From CAZXWN01 sp964644695 [NCBI: uncultured bacterium] (GTDB lineage Bacteria; UBP4; UBA4092), in assembly GCA_964644695.1 (NCBI GenBank), contig CAZXWN010000004.1:62001-126000 (forward strand): DNA of 64,000 bases, in the 5' to 3' direction. The notes beneath the pieces were generated by a model, which was not told the DNA's origin, ran no database searches, and saw nothing but the letters and a program-made list of their open reading frames with translations. A program made the position numbers and the translations under genes. Of this stretch, positions 48,996-58,366 are shown in pieces; the stretch's first letter is position 1, and every line of letters starts with the position of its first letter.

Positions 48996-49253
48996 TCAGG
49001 AGTTTTTTGATATTTCCTTGATTAGCCGCCAGACCTGACGGGCAGACGCAACAATCCCTAAAATAACAAGCGCCACAGTCAACCAGGGATCGGTTCCAAA
49101 TCTTTTATCCAGCCAGCGACCCAGAAAAGCGCCCACAAGAGGACCCGCCGCCATCAGTCCCGGTATTGTGAGTCCTATTCCCAACTGTCGGGTCAGTCTT
49201 AATTTCTCTTTTTCAGATTCCCTGCGCATGTATCCATTTTGACATAAATACAC
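48996..49253 (-). CDS. atpZ: AtpZ/AtpI-type ATP synthase accessory protein
   Basis: 77-85 residues, two transmembrane helices: QLGIGLTIPGLMAAGPLVG and LGRWLDKRFGTDPWLTVAL, the AtpZ signature, which in other bacteria precedes atpI-atpB and helps assemble or feed the synthase. Here it is about 3 kb from the operon, beyond the glutamine synthetase. Start is unclear: GTG 49253, ATG 49229 (no ribosome site), while the only good ribosome site serves an ATG at 49245 in another frame. It follows the Cys-rich protein gene by 6 bp. Confidence 0.75.
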   Translation of the reverse strand: MYLCQNGYMRRESEKEKLRLTRQLGIGLTIPGLMAAGPLVGAFLGRWLDKRFGTDPWLTVALVILGIVASARQVWRLIKEISKNS

Positions 49254-49259
49254 CTCAGG

Positions 49260-49493
49260 TTATATCTGACCGGGTAATTCTATGATGTTCTCATCTTCCT
49301 TGTTATCCAGGATTTTCTGGATATTCTTAGGTTCACAGAGATTCTTTTTATTGTGGGCTACCCGACCACACTTTTTACAGACATATCGAGGGGATAACAC
49401 CAGTTTCAGGTAGTCTTCGGGAAAATCCTTCACTGCATCACGCTTGGCTAAACAACAAAGCGCTTCATCGTCATCAAACTTCTTCTTACTCAT
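49260..49493 (-). CDS. Small Cys-rich protein, paralogue of the one at 48588
   Basis: 77 residues: LCCLAKRDAVKDFPEDYLKLV, then SPRYVCKKCGRVAHNKKNLCEP and an acidic end. Start at 49493 has AAGGA nine bases upstream; a hydrophobic 30-residue extension to 49583 has no ribosome site. Located immediately upstream of atpZ, with the second copy downstream of it, so the three form one small operon. Related CxxCGRxA-LCxP proteins are common in Desulfobacterota; no function known. Confidence 0.65.
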   Translation of the reverse strand: MSKKKFDDDEALCCLAKRDAVKDFPEDYLKLVLSPRYVCKKCGRVAHNKKNLCEPKNIQKILDNKEDENIIELPGQI

Positions 49494-49590
49494 CAAAGGA
49501 GTCCTTTTTATGTAAGTTGATATAGTAGCAACACAAGCCAGGATAAAAAGGGTTCCGATTCCCCCAAAATAAATATTCCACATTCGAACC

Positions 49591-49647
49591 AGAAACGAAG
49601 AGGGTACGGACCTGCTCCGAGCAGCTCCGTGGATGATTCGTTATCTG
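49591..49647. repeat. Dispersed palindromic element, copy 4 (best preserved)
   Basis: Inner 25-bp palindrome with half-sites ACGGACCTGCTC and GAGCAGCTCCGT around a central C/G, flanked by outer inverted arms CAGAAACGAAG and GATTCGTTATCTG. Full symmetry over about 57 bp. Confidence 0.85.
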
Positions 49648-49659
49648 ATTGAATCTTCA

Positions 49660-49699
49660 CACAACAAAAAGAGGGTCCAACCGGACCCTCTTTTTGTTA
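49660..49699 (-). terminator. Terminator of GH20 gene 1
   Basis: Stem AACAAAAAGAGGGTCC / GGACCCTCTTTTTGTT, 4-nt loop; strong in both directions. Confidence 0.92.
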
Positions 49700-49714
49700 A
49701 TAACGCATGATTCT

Positions 49715-52501
49715 TTAAGGATTTACGCCTGTTATGGCGAACAACATCGGGGAAGCTTCCGTTGGAGAAGATTCCACATCAATGGTAGATATCACTTTCC
49801 CCGGATAAGGATTGACCCATTTACAGGCATTTATCCACCAGGGGATGTTCCCCTCACAGACCCCATAAGCCGCCACATTTCCCGAACAATAAGTATCCAT
49901 ATCCAGCCAGCCATAAATAGTCTGACCATACTTCAGTTCAATCGTGGCACTGGTTCCATCCGCATAGTTCACCCTGTACACTCCCACCTTACGGTTGACG
50001 GGTACAGAGAAAAGACAGGTATGAAGAAAATTCAATTCCGAGGCTTTCCGATTTACTTTTATTCCCTTTACCATGGCAGGGAAATTACGGGTCAGTCCTG
50101 AACCCTTCAACAACAACCCCTTACCCGATAACTGATAATACCGGTCATCCAATAAGTGAACTGCATTACCGGAAGGTAATCCCGACAAATCAATTCCTTT
50201 TCCATAACCCAGGAATCCCGATTGTCCATCATCCGTCAGAGAAATATTCACCGGAAGATTGACGGTAAATCCAGATTTGCTGGGAGTCTTCCATTGCGGT
50301 TCATCATACCAGACTTCCCGAAGAACTTTGGCTGGATAATAGGGCAGCACATAACCCGGTTCACTTTTCTTATTTCCAGCATTTTTCACAGAGGCCCGAT
50401 TATTAGGATTCCACCCTAAATCAGATTGAACGACATATCCCATCACCTGTTTCAGTTCTTTCTCCATGATTTTGTCGAACCCTGTCCATCCGGCCCAGGT
50501 GGTGTACATCATCCCTTCAACACCCCGGTCAGCACAATACTTGGTAAAGTAATTCATGTTGTCCAATCGATACCACGAACACCCAATGACATCCAACCCA
50601 TTCCCTCGATAAAGGTCAATTGTGGGATAGTCTTTCCATTCTTTATAATTCCAGTCTGCAATCACAATATCTTTCGGCAGATACTTGATATAGGACTGGA
50701 AGGAAGGTTTCTGGAGAATATCACCCCACATCACCATTCTGATTCCACGGGCTTTCAAGAAGTTATAAAATTGAATTGCTTCGGCAAAATACAGCTTCTC
50801 ATTTCCAATGGCCTTACAGGTTTCGTGGGTCGGGAAGGGTTGGAAATAATCGTGTTCATCCATCCCTACATGGAAATATTTCAAATCACCAAACAACTCA
50901 ATACATTCATCCAGGATGGGATATAAAACCTCCCGGGATTCTGGATTTAATGGACAATAAATCTTCGGATTATCGGAGTTTTCGGCAATATCCACATTCT
51001 GTCCATTGTTGAATAAACACCCATGTCCCAGGGTTTGAACTTCCGGCATCACTTCCATGTGATATCGTTTTGCCAGTTCAATGAGAGGTTTGATATCTTC
51101 CGGTTTCACAGAAAAAGGAGACTTCAAATTCGGTGCTGTTTTCCAGGCAATCCCCTTCTCCACTTCAATCAAAAGGTTATTGACCTTATACCGGGCAAAT
51201 ATCCGTTTCAGCATCTTGGCATGTACGACGGGAGAGGTTGTATCCACCAGGAAATGAATCCCACGATAGGCAAAGAAGGGCTTATCCCACACCTGAACCG
51301 CAGGTGCAGTGAGAGTTCCTTTTTCCGCTTTTCTCAATAATTGTTTGAAAGATTGAACACCGTACAAACTGCCCCGCTGGTCAGAACCGGCAATCAAGAC
51401 GACATTCGGCATCACCTTTAGAATATAACCTTCAGGACCCGGTTCCGTCGGTGATACTGTCAGATTGTTTTCTTCCAATAACCGGGCAACGACACCATTG
51501 TTCTCAGGCTCACCAATGACGATACAATTTTTCACACTTTTCACATCAGCTTCCTGGAGCACCTGAAGCGTAAATCCGGCAAGTCGCTGTATTTCCTCAT
51601 TCAAATCTTCAGAAACGATATTGTCTGCCTTGTCCGAGTTTGCAAGAACAATTTGGGTTTGTTTATTCAGGACAAAAGTCCCCGCCTGCCATTCACACTT
51701 CACAGGTTCAGGAATAATCTGTATGGGGCTGGATTTATAGGCCTGAGCGGCGGCCAGATTTTGGGTCGCTCTGGCACCCAGAATAACAGGGAGTGGATGA
51801 ACATCTTTTTTGTAGGTAATGAACTTTCCATCAAAATCTATCCCGGTTAATTTCCCCAGATACACGGGGTCTAAAAAAGAACCGGCCGTTTTGGAAAACG
51901 AAGAGAGTTCTTTGGAAGGTGTGGCGTTCCGGGTCACATTGACCCTCCACCACTTTTCGTTAGACATGGGTTTGGCTAATTCAGATAAGGGAATGGACAC
52001 TTCCGCCGTCCATTTATCCTTATATTTCTGCGTCTTGATGACCCAATTCACGACGACTCCGGTGTTAGCCTGACAATCCGAATATCGAATCCCGTTAATA
52101 TTCCCAACGAAATGATATAAGTTATCAACCGTAGCTACTTCTGCCGGAGATATAAATATCTCAATACAGTCATCATTGTAGGCTGCCATATTATCAATCG
52201 TTGCATTGGCAACAGTTTTCTCTATCCTAGATTCATAACAGGTAATCCCCAAATAGATATTTTGATGATCATAAAGAATCCGGAATTCCGTCTTCTCCTT
52301 AGTCGCGGCACCGGAGGTGTAATTCCCCAAAGTATAGACTGGAGCCTTACTCCAGTCAGTCTCATCTAAAGCGCCATTGATTTTCAGCGGAGATGTTGCC
52401 GATGCGGCCTTGGCTTCATACAAGACAGGTTCAGATGTCAGACCCCATCCCACCAGCATAATTCCGATAATGATTGTTCCTAATTGTCTCATCCACTTCA
52501 T
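49715..52501 (-). CDS. Secreted CBM9-GH20 hexosaminidase-like protein 1
   Basis: 928 residues. Signal peptide; CBM9-like domain (about 36-230: NGALDETDWSKAPVY, ILYDHQNIYLGITCYES, NDDCIEIFISP); GH20b-like domain (about 260-400); GH20 catalytic barrel (about 405-720) with HVGMDE (Asp548-Glu549), MWGDI and TTWAGW; C-terminal beta domain ending in AITGVNP. GH20 enzymes cut terminal N-acetylhexosamines by substrate-assisted catalysis; the DE pair is intact. It differs from its paralogues by GHGCLF instead of GHGEWM. Start at 52501 (AAAGGAG upstream). A terminator before it separates it from the other three. Confidence 0.85.
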   Translation of the reverse strand: MKWMRQLGTIIIGIMLVGWGLTSEPVLYEAKAASATSPLKINGALDETDWSKAPVYTLGNYTSGAATKEKTEFRILYDHQNIYLGITCYESRIEKTVANATIDNMAAYNDDCIEIFISPAEVATVDNLYHFVGNINGIRYSDCQANTGVVVNWVIKTQKYKDKWTAEVSIPLSELAKPMSNEKWWRVNVTRNATPSKELSSFSKTAGSFLDPVYLGKLTGIDFDGKFITYKKDVHPLPVILGARATQNLAAAQAYKSSPIQIIPEPVKCEWQAGTFVLNKQTQIVLANSDKADNIVSEDLNEEIQRLAGFTLQVLQEADVKSVKNCIVIGEPENNGVVARLLEENNLTVSPTEPGPEGYILKVMPNVVLIAGSDQRGSLYGVQSFKQLLRKAEKGTLTAPAVQVWDKPFFAYRGIHFLVDTTSPVVHAKMLKRIFARYKVNNLLIEVEKGIAWKTAPNLKSPFSVKPEDIKPLIELAKRYHMEVMPEVQTLGHGCLFNNGQNVDIAENSDNPKIYCPLNPESREVLYPILDECIELFGDLKYFHVGMDEHDYFQPFPTHETCKAIGNEKLYFAEAIQFYNFLKARGIRMVMWGDILQKPSFQSYIKYLPKDIVIADWNYKEWKDYPTIDLYRGNGLDVIGCSWYRLDNMNYFTKYCADRGVEGMMYTTWAGWTGFDKIMEKELKQVMGYVVQSDLGWNPNNRASVKNAGNKKSEPGYVLPYYPAKVLREVWYDEPQWKTPSKSGFTVNLPVNISLTDDGQSGFLGYGKGIDLSGLPSGNAVHLLDDRYYQLSGKGLLLKGSGLTRNFPAMVKGIKVNRKASELNFLHTCLFSVPVNRKVGVYRVNYADGTSATIELKYGQTIYGWLDMDTYCSGNVAAYGVCEGNIPWWINACKWVNPYPGKVISTIDVESSPTEASPMLFAITGVNP

Positions 52502-52574
52502 ACCCAAGCTACTCCTTTTCAGTCGCACTGATCAAGCGCTTATTATTGTACCTTGTGACACCGGGAACAGGATA

Positions 52575-52611
52575 TAGAAAAAGCCCCGGAATTGTAAAAT
52601 TCCGAGGCTTT
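52575..52611 (-). terminator. Terminator between GH20 genes 2 and 1
   Basis: Stem AAAGCCCCGGAATT / AATTCCGAGGCTTT, one mismatch, T5 on the minus strand. It makes gene 1 a separate transcription unit. Confidence 0.88.
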
Positions 52612-52631
52612 CATGTTTTTAAGTTAACAGC

Positions 52632-55433
52632 TTAATACAAGGGGTCTGTTCCCGTTACGGCAATCAAGAAGGGTGATGCCAGTAGATAGTCACAAATGAA
52701 ATCAATGGAAACAATCTCACGGTCAGGCCGGGGGTTCTTCCAACTCATCTGGCGCAGATATACGGGTTGGCCGGTCGAGGTACAACCCTGAAATGCCAAT
52801 TGACCATTGAAATAACCCTGCAGGTCCTGCCATCCCGAAATATTGGTTCCGTAATATAACGGAATTTCGAGCGAAATCCCATCTTCAAAATTTACATGAT
52901 ATCGGCCCACCAATGTTTGTGGCGGTGCATTTAACAATGTCCCGTGGAGAAATTCTAAAGTATCCGTTTTCTTATTTACTTGAATATTTTCAATGATAAT
53001 GGGGCAATCCAATGTAATACCGCTTCCACGCAAGAAAATTCCGACAGGTTCATTACCCTTCTCGCTCAGCCGATAATGAACATCATTTATGGCGTGCAGG
53101 TCTCCCTTTTGCGTTGAGTTTACCAGGCAAGAAAGATCATTCCCAACACCGGCATTCATAAAACCTAACTGTCCATTATCTTGAAGTTTTATGTTGGCAT
53201 AGGGAGATAAATCTACTGCAAATCCAGACTGTTTCCGCTTCTTAAAAAGGTTGCCATAATAAAGTCGTCGCAAGATATTATCTGCATTGTACTCTGGATT
53301 CTTCCAGTCCCGATTTACAGGATTCCAGAACCAGTCCCCAGCTACAATATAGGATGCCATTTGATGAGGCTCTCTTTCTAACAGAGAAGCACTTCCATAA
53401 TACCCCGCCCATGTCGTGTGAAGCATTCCTTCACTACCCTTTTTGTAAGCCTGTTCACTAAACCGGGCAATGTTAGCCGGGTGATAAAAAGTTGAGCCCC
53501 AGATTTGCAGGCCTTTGTCCCGGTAAAAATCCACACTCGGTTGTGTTAAAGCCGGGTCATAGTGCCAGTCAGCTATTACCATATCCTTTGGTAGGGCATC
53601 CACATAAGGACGGTGATTATCCCGAAGGAAGATGTCACCCCACATGACCGGAGTGATTCCTCTGGCCTTCAGGAAATTGTAAACATACAGAGTGTCGCTA
53701 AAGTAGAGTTTCTCGATACCAACCGATTTACAAGTCTCATGATTCGGGAATTTTCCCGGATTGTCTATTTCATCATGACCAATATGGAAATACTTGGGAT
53801 TGTCGTATATATCAATAGCTTCTTTATACAAATCAAAGATGAAGTCGTAGGATTTGGTATCCATCGGGCAATATGCCCAGGGAGCGGAAGAATCCTCACA
53901 GAAATCAATGTTAGTGCTGTTATTCCGGAACATCCATTCTCCGTGCCCTAAGGATTGGACTAACGGATAGACTGCGATGTGCCGTTGTTTGGCCAGCTTC
54001 ACCAATTCTTTGATATGTTCTGGGGACACGGAATAGTTACAGAGGAGTTCCGTGTGACTCTTCCATGCCATTCCATGAGAAGACTCAAATATCAGAGTAT
54101 TAAATTTATAACGACTGAATATCTTCCGAATCATCCAGGCATGAGCAAGGGGAGACTCATTATCAATATGGACATGAGCTGCTCTTATTTTGAAGGCCGG
54201 TTTATCCCAAATATCTGCGCCTAACACCATGACTGATTTGTCAGCTTTGGCACGCATCAGCTGCTTGAGTGATTGGACACCATAATAGGTCCCATCCTCA
54301 TCCGAACCACCAATCAATATTTGTCGGGGCCGAACTGTTAAAACATACCCTTCCGGTCCCGGGGAAGATGAATCGACACTCTGGCCCAGTTCATTCAGCG
54401 CAGATTTTAAGGCGGGGAATTTATCGGCCTGACCTAAAACAATTGAATTTGTATAATTCTTCGGGGTATAAAGACTGTAGGTAATGATCGCTATGGAATC
54501 CAGTCCATATTCTTCATTCAGTTCCTCATTAATCTCATCAGCCGCACTCCGAATCCTTTCAGAAGCATTATCAGGAATGACAATCACTGTACGGGATCCT
54601 AATTCAAAAGGACTGGATTGCGGAACCAACTTCACGGGTTTGGGTATCACTACTAAAGGAGAAATGTATGGGTCATAAGCCGCAGGAAGAGGAATAGCTC
54701 TTCGTCCCTGTTCAGAAGTCTCCAATTGGCTCAATGATTTCTTAAGCCCAATAAATTTACCATCCAGGTCTATTCCCTCAAGAATCCCAAAACTATAGGG
54801 GGTATGGAATCCCAAAGGTGTCTTAGCCCAGGATGAAAACTGCCCCTGACCGCCTATCCATCGTTCCCGAAACAGGTTTATTCGCCAAAAAGCAGCATTC
54901 GTATTGGGGTCAACAATGGTAGAGAGTTTGATGCGAATCTCTACCGTCCAGGATTCGGATTGACGATTCGTTTTAACATTCCAGATAGGAAGGCGTTCAG
55001 GATATCGCGTATTTGAAGTGTATTTTACTCCATTACTATTTGATACCAGGTGGATATAGGATTCCGACTGCGGAGCTTCCTCACCCGAAAGCATAACTTC
55101 CACACAATCGTCCATGAAGACAGCACTATTTTCAGCAGTACATTTTGCAACCACATTCGCCATGTCTGATTCATGGCACTGAAATCCAATATATAGATAC
55201 TCACGGTCATACATTAACAAGGCAGAAGTGTTTTCTTTGAGAATTTCCCCCGTTTCATATTGACCCAAGGTAACTTCTCTGGCAGAACTCCACTCCGATG
55301 AGTCTAGAACCCCATCCAGTACCGGAGGGTTCTCCGTCCAACCCGGACTGACTCTGGGTAAATCTTGTGCAGCACTAACCCCCATACATAAAACAAACAA
55401 CAACCAGACCTTAAGGCCTCGTCCAACAAGCAT
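52632..55433 (-). CDS. Secreted CBM9-GH20 hexosaminidase-like protein 2
   Basis: 933 residues with the same four-part plan: signal peptide (to about residue 22), CBM9-like (about 35-220; DGVLDSSEWSSAREV), GH20b (about 260-405), catalytic barrel with LVQSLGHGEWMF, FHIGHDEIDN (Asp554-Glu555), MWGDI and HTTWAGY, and a C-terminal domain with SWKNPRPDREIVSIDF and AVTGTDPLY. Start at 55433 has AGAGGAG nine bases upstream. The frame before it (19 codons) has no site. Confidence 0.85.
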   Translation of the reverse strand: MLVGRGLKVWLLFVLCMGVSAAQDLPRVSPGWTENPPVLDGVLDSSEWSSAREVTLGQYETGEILKENTSALLMYDREYLYIGFQCHESDMANVVAKCTAENSAVFMDDCVEVMLSGEEAPQSESYIHLVSNSNGVKYTSNTRYPERLPIWNVKTNRQSESWTVEIRIKLSTIVDPNTNAAFWRINLFRERWIGGQGQFSSWAKTPLGFHTPYSFGILEGIDLDGKFIGLKKSLSQLETSEQGRRAIPLPAAYDPYISPLVVIPKPVKLVPQSSPFELGSRTVIVIPDNASERIRSAADEINEELNEEYGLDSIAIITYSLYTPKNYTNSIVLGQADKFPALKSALNELGQSVDSSSPGPEGYVLTVRPRQILIGGSDEDGTYYGVQSLKQLMRAKADKSVMVLGADIWDKPAFKIRAAHVHIDNESPLAHAWMIRKIFSRYKFNTLIFESSHGMAWKSHTELLCNYSVSPEHIKELVKLAKQRHIAVYPLVQSLGHGEWMFRNNSTNIDFCEDSSAPWAYCPMDTKSYDFIFDLYKEAIDIYDNPKYFHIGHDEIDNPGKFPNHETCKSVGIEKLYFSDTLYVYNFLKARGITPVMWGDIFLRDNHRPYVDALPKDMVIADWHYDPALTQPSVDFYRDKGLQIWGSTFYHPANIARFSEQAYKKGSEGMLHTTWAGYYGSASLLEREPHQMASYIVAGDWFWNPVNRDWKNPEYNADNILRRLYYGNLFKKRKQSGFAVDLSPYANIKLQDNGQLGFMNAGVGNDLSCLVNSTQKGDLHAINDVHYRLSEKGNEPVGIFLRGSGITLDCPIIIENIQVNKKTDTLEFLHGTLLNAPPQTLVGRYHVNFEDGISLEIPLYYGTNISGWQDLQGYFNGQLAFQGCTSTGQPVYLRQMSWKNPRPDREIVSIDFICDYLLASPFLIAVTGTDPLY

Positions 55434-55519
55434 ATAGGTACTCTCCTCTGACAAGAAAACAATACAACAAGGTGTTAAAGTGTATGCCAATTGATATCAG
55501 CATTATACACTATAAAAAA

Positions 55520-58297
55520 TCAATACATCGCTCCTGTTACAGCGAATAGAAATGGTGCTGCATCAGGAGATACCACTTGCACAGATAAATTCGATATCAC
55601 TTTATCCGGATTTGGATTAACCCAAATAAATTGAGATAGGTAAACCGGTTTGTCATAATCATTGGTTCCAGCCCACGACAAACCACCCTTGTAATAAGTA
55701 GATAACTCATTCCATCCCGGACAATTCCGCCCAGCAACGTCACAGGTAACTACTGACTTATCTATATATTGTACCTTATATTTCAAAACTGAAGTAGAGG
55801 AAGATACGCCAATTAGTGCTCCCTGAAGAAAATGAAGCGCCTTTGCTTTCCGATTTACGGGAATAGCACTTATCTCCCGGGGAAATTGCTTCATAATATC
55901 AGGACCTTGCAACAATATAGCCGAGGGCATACCTATTACTTCTGAAATATGGTAAAAAACACCATCAAGCCCCTGCAACACATGTCGTATACCTTGCTGA
56001 TCCACCATCTTCGTCAGTTCAAATCCCGGCAAGCCAGAGCCCGTTACCGGAAGATTTGCATAAGGTGCCAAATTCAAAACAAATCCAGACTGCGTTCTGG
56101 GTGTACTGTCCTGCCCAAACCATATCTTCCGTAACAGGTTATCGGGATTATAAGATAAATTCCAAACATCACGGTTCACTGGATTCCACCAGATGTCAGC
56201 CGCTCCGATATATCCGGCAACCTGCTCTGGAGCACGTTGTACAATCGTTGAATTTTTGTCATAACCCGCCCAAGTCGTCTGCATCATCCCAAGACACCCA
56301 ATACGGTGTGAATAATTGGCAAATCGATTGTAATTATCAGGTCTGTACCATGTTCCGCCTATTACCGGAAAACCCAGTTTCATATACATTTCATTTGTGG
56401 GCTGTTCATTTTCATAGGTGTAATGCCAGTCCGCAATCATAATATCTTTGGGCAAGGCCTTCAGATACTTTTCATACCCTTCTCTGCGGAAGATATCACC
56501 CCATATCATCGTTTTGATGCCGCGAGTCGAGAGGTAATTATAAGTAATCATGGTGTCGGCATAATACAGTGCCTGATTGGATACGGCTTTACACCAGGGG
56601 TGATTTGCATACTTACCGTTGAATGTGTATTCATCATGCCCAATATGAATGGTCTTGGGATGGTTGAAGTAGTCAATGACCTCATCATAAATCGAGAAAA
56701 TAAAGTCATAGGACCGCGGGTCCAACGCACAGTATGCGTAGGGATACGGGGACGCATCCTCACAGAATTCCAAATTAGTACGGACACTTCGTCCTGTGGA
56801 ATCCTTGGTAGAGAACATCCATTCGCCATGGCCCGGGTGGTTGATCAAAGGCACCACTTCAATAAAATTGTCATTGGCATAAGCCACCAATTCCCGAACT
56901 TCGTCGGGCTTCATGGCATAAGGTTTTACAATTTCGGGATGACTCTTCCAGGCAACGCCATGTTCTGCTTCCATCACCAGCTGGTTATATTTGTAACGGG
57001 CGAAAATGTCTCGAATCATCTTCTTATGTACAGTGGGTGAATCCCTATCCAGAAGGATGTGACAGGAGCGCACCTTGAATCCCGGCTGGTCCCAGACCTG
57101 AGCCCCCTTCAGTTTCCATACCTTCTCTTCCTGAGCCACTAACTGACGGAGTGACTGGGCGCCATAAAAGATACCCGGTCCATCTGTGCCAAGAACAACC
57201 GCCAGACTCGACTTGACGGAGAGGGTATAACCTTCCGGACCAGGAGCAGAATCGCCACTATATCCAAGGGATATCCATTTATCACCACGGCTCCGCTCAG
57301 CAAAGATGATGCAGTTCTGTAAGGGAGCACCAGACAATTCGGACAGCGTAAGAATCGGGAGCGTAAGACCACTACCCCGCTCTGTTAATTCTTCATTGAT
57401 GACCTGCGCCGCCTTTTTTTCACCATAACTGGGATAATCCGGCAATACGATTTTAGTTCCGGAGTTAATATTCATGTTCCACGGAGTAAGTTTCATCGCC
57501 ACGGGTTTAGGAATAATATCTAACGGCATTTCATAGGGAGCAATAGCGGTCTTCAAATCCATAACAGATTTGATAGAACCGGCATCCCTGTGGACCGGAG
57601 TAACGGGTTTACTGCGTCCAATAAATTCACCATCAATATCTATCCCGGATAACCGGCCAAAACACCATGGAGAATGAAAATATCCCGGCGTTGTCGCCCA
57701 TGAGGTCAATTCATGTTGGGGCAGCCGCATCCGCATCAAATTTATGCGCCAATATTCCATATCCCGCAGCGGGTCTTTGAGGTCTTTGAGAGCAACCGAA
57801 AACTCTGCAGTCCAGGATTTACCCTGCCTGTCGCCGGCACATTGGAAGTCAGGACGTCGCGGGCGGTCCAGATAATTGCACCAATACCCTGCACCCAGAG
57901 CATTGATAGCAAAATGGAAGTAGTTATAAGATGTCGCGCTTTGATAGGGTGCAATCATCAACTGCACACAATCATCGTCATAGACATCTGCATTTTCAAA
58001 GGTTGCACCTAAGTGGAGTTTATCCATAAAGGGTTCTTCACAACGGAACCCTACATACAACCGTTCATTGTCATACATCAGGTAGGCATCTGTTTTCGCA
58101 TGGGCGGGCTGCCCGGACGATGTCTGCACAAAAGTAACATGGGCAGCATTATCCCACTCACCCGGTGTAAGTTTTCCATCCATCTTCGGAGGCACCGAAG
58201 TAAAAACAGGTTTCACCTCCGGCACATCCGCCGCAAACACAGACACAGCGGTAACAACACCAAACACAAATCCAACCAGTACACTTTTAACCTGCAT
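55520..58297 (-). CDS. Secreted CBM9-GH20 hexosaminidase-like protein 3
   Basis: 925 residues. Signal peptide ending FAAD, CBM9-like domain (about 35-225; KLTPGEWDNAAHV, YDDDCVQLMIAP), GH20b, catalytic barrel with HPGHGEWMF, HIGHDEYTFNG (Asp555-Glu556), MIWGDI and TTWAGY, C-terminal FIWVNPNPDKVISNLS. It carries CNYLDRPRRPDF, an insertion-like loop in the CBM9 region not seen in the others. Start at 58297 after AAAGG. No terminator before gene 2, so genes 4, 3 and 2 may form one operon. Confidence 0.85.
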   Translation of the reverse strand: MQVKSVLVGFVFGVVTAVSVFAADVPEVKPVFTSVPPKMDGKLTPGEWDNAAHVTFVQTSSGQPAHAKTDAYLMYDNERLYVGFRCEEPFMDKLHLGATFENADVYDDDCVQLMIAPYQSATSYNYFHFAINALGAGYWCNYLDRPRRPDFQCAGDRQGKSWTAEFSVALKDLKDPLRDMEYWRINLMRMRLPQHELTSWATTPGYFHSPWCFGRLSGIDIDGEFIGRSKPVTPVHRDAGSIKSVMDLKTAIAPYEMPLDIIPKPVAMKLTPWNMNINSGTKIVLPDYPSYGEKKAAQVINEELTERGSGLTLPILTLSELSGAPLQNCIIFAERSRGDKWISLGYSGDSAPGPEGYTLSVKSSLAVVLGTDGPGIFYGAQSLRQLVAQEEKVWKLKGAQVWDQPGFKVRSCHILLDRDSPTVHKKMIRDIFARYKYNQLVMEAEHGVAWKSHPEIVKPYAMKPDEVRELVAYANDNFIEVVPLINHPGHGEWMFSTKDSTGRSVRTNLEFCEDASPYPYAYCALDPRSYDFIFSIYDEVIDYFNHPKTIHIGHDEYTFNGKYANHPWCKAVSNQALYYADTMITYNYLSTRGIKTMIWGDIFRREGYEKYLKALPKDIMIADWHYTYENEQPTNEMYMKLGFPVIGGTWYRPDNYNRFANYSHRIGCLGMMQTTWAGYDKNSTIVQRAPEQVAGYIGAADIWWNPVNRDVWNLSYNPDNLLRKIWFGQDSTPRTQSGFVLNLAPYANLPVTGSGLPGFELTKMVDQQGIRHVLQGLDGVFYHISEVIGMPSAILLQGPDIMKQFPREISAIPVNRKAKALHFLQGALIGVSSSTSVLKYKVQYIDKSVVTCDVAGRNCPGWNELSTYYKGGLSWAGTNDYDKPVYLSQFIWVNPNPDKVISNLSVQVVSPDAAPFLFAVTGAMY

Positions 58298-58366
58298 GAT
58301 AAAACCTTTCAAAGGATATAAATCCCTCTACGGTTCCCTGACAAATAACAAAGAAATACTATATGT

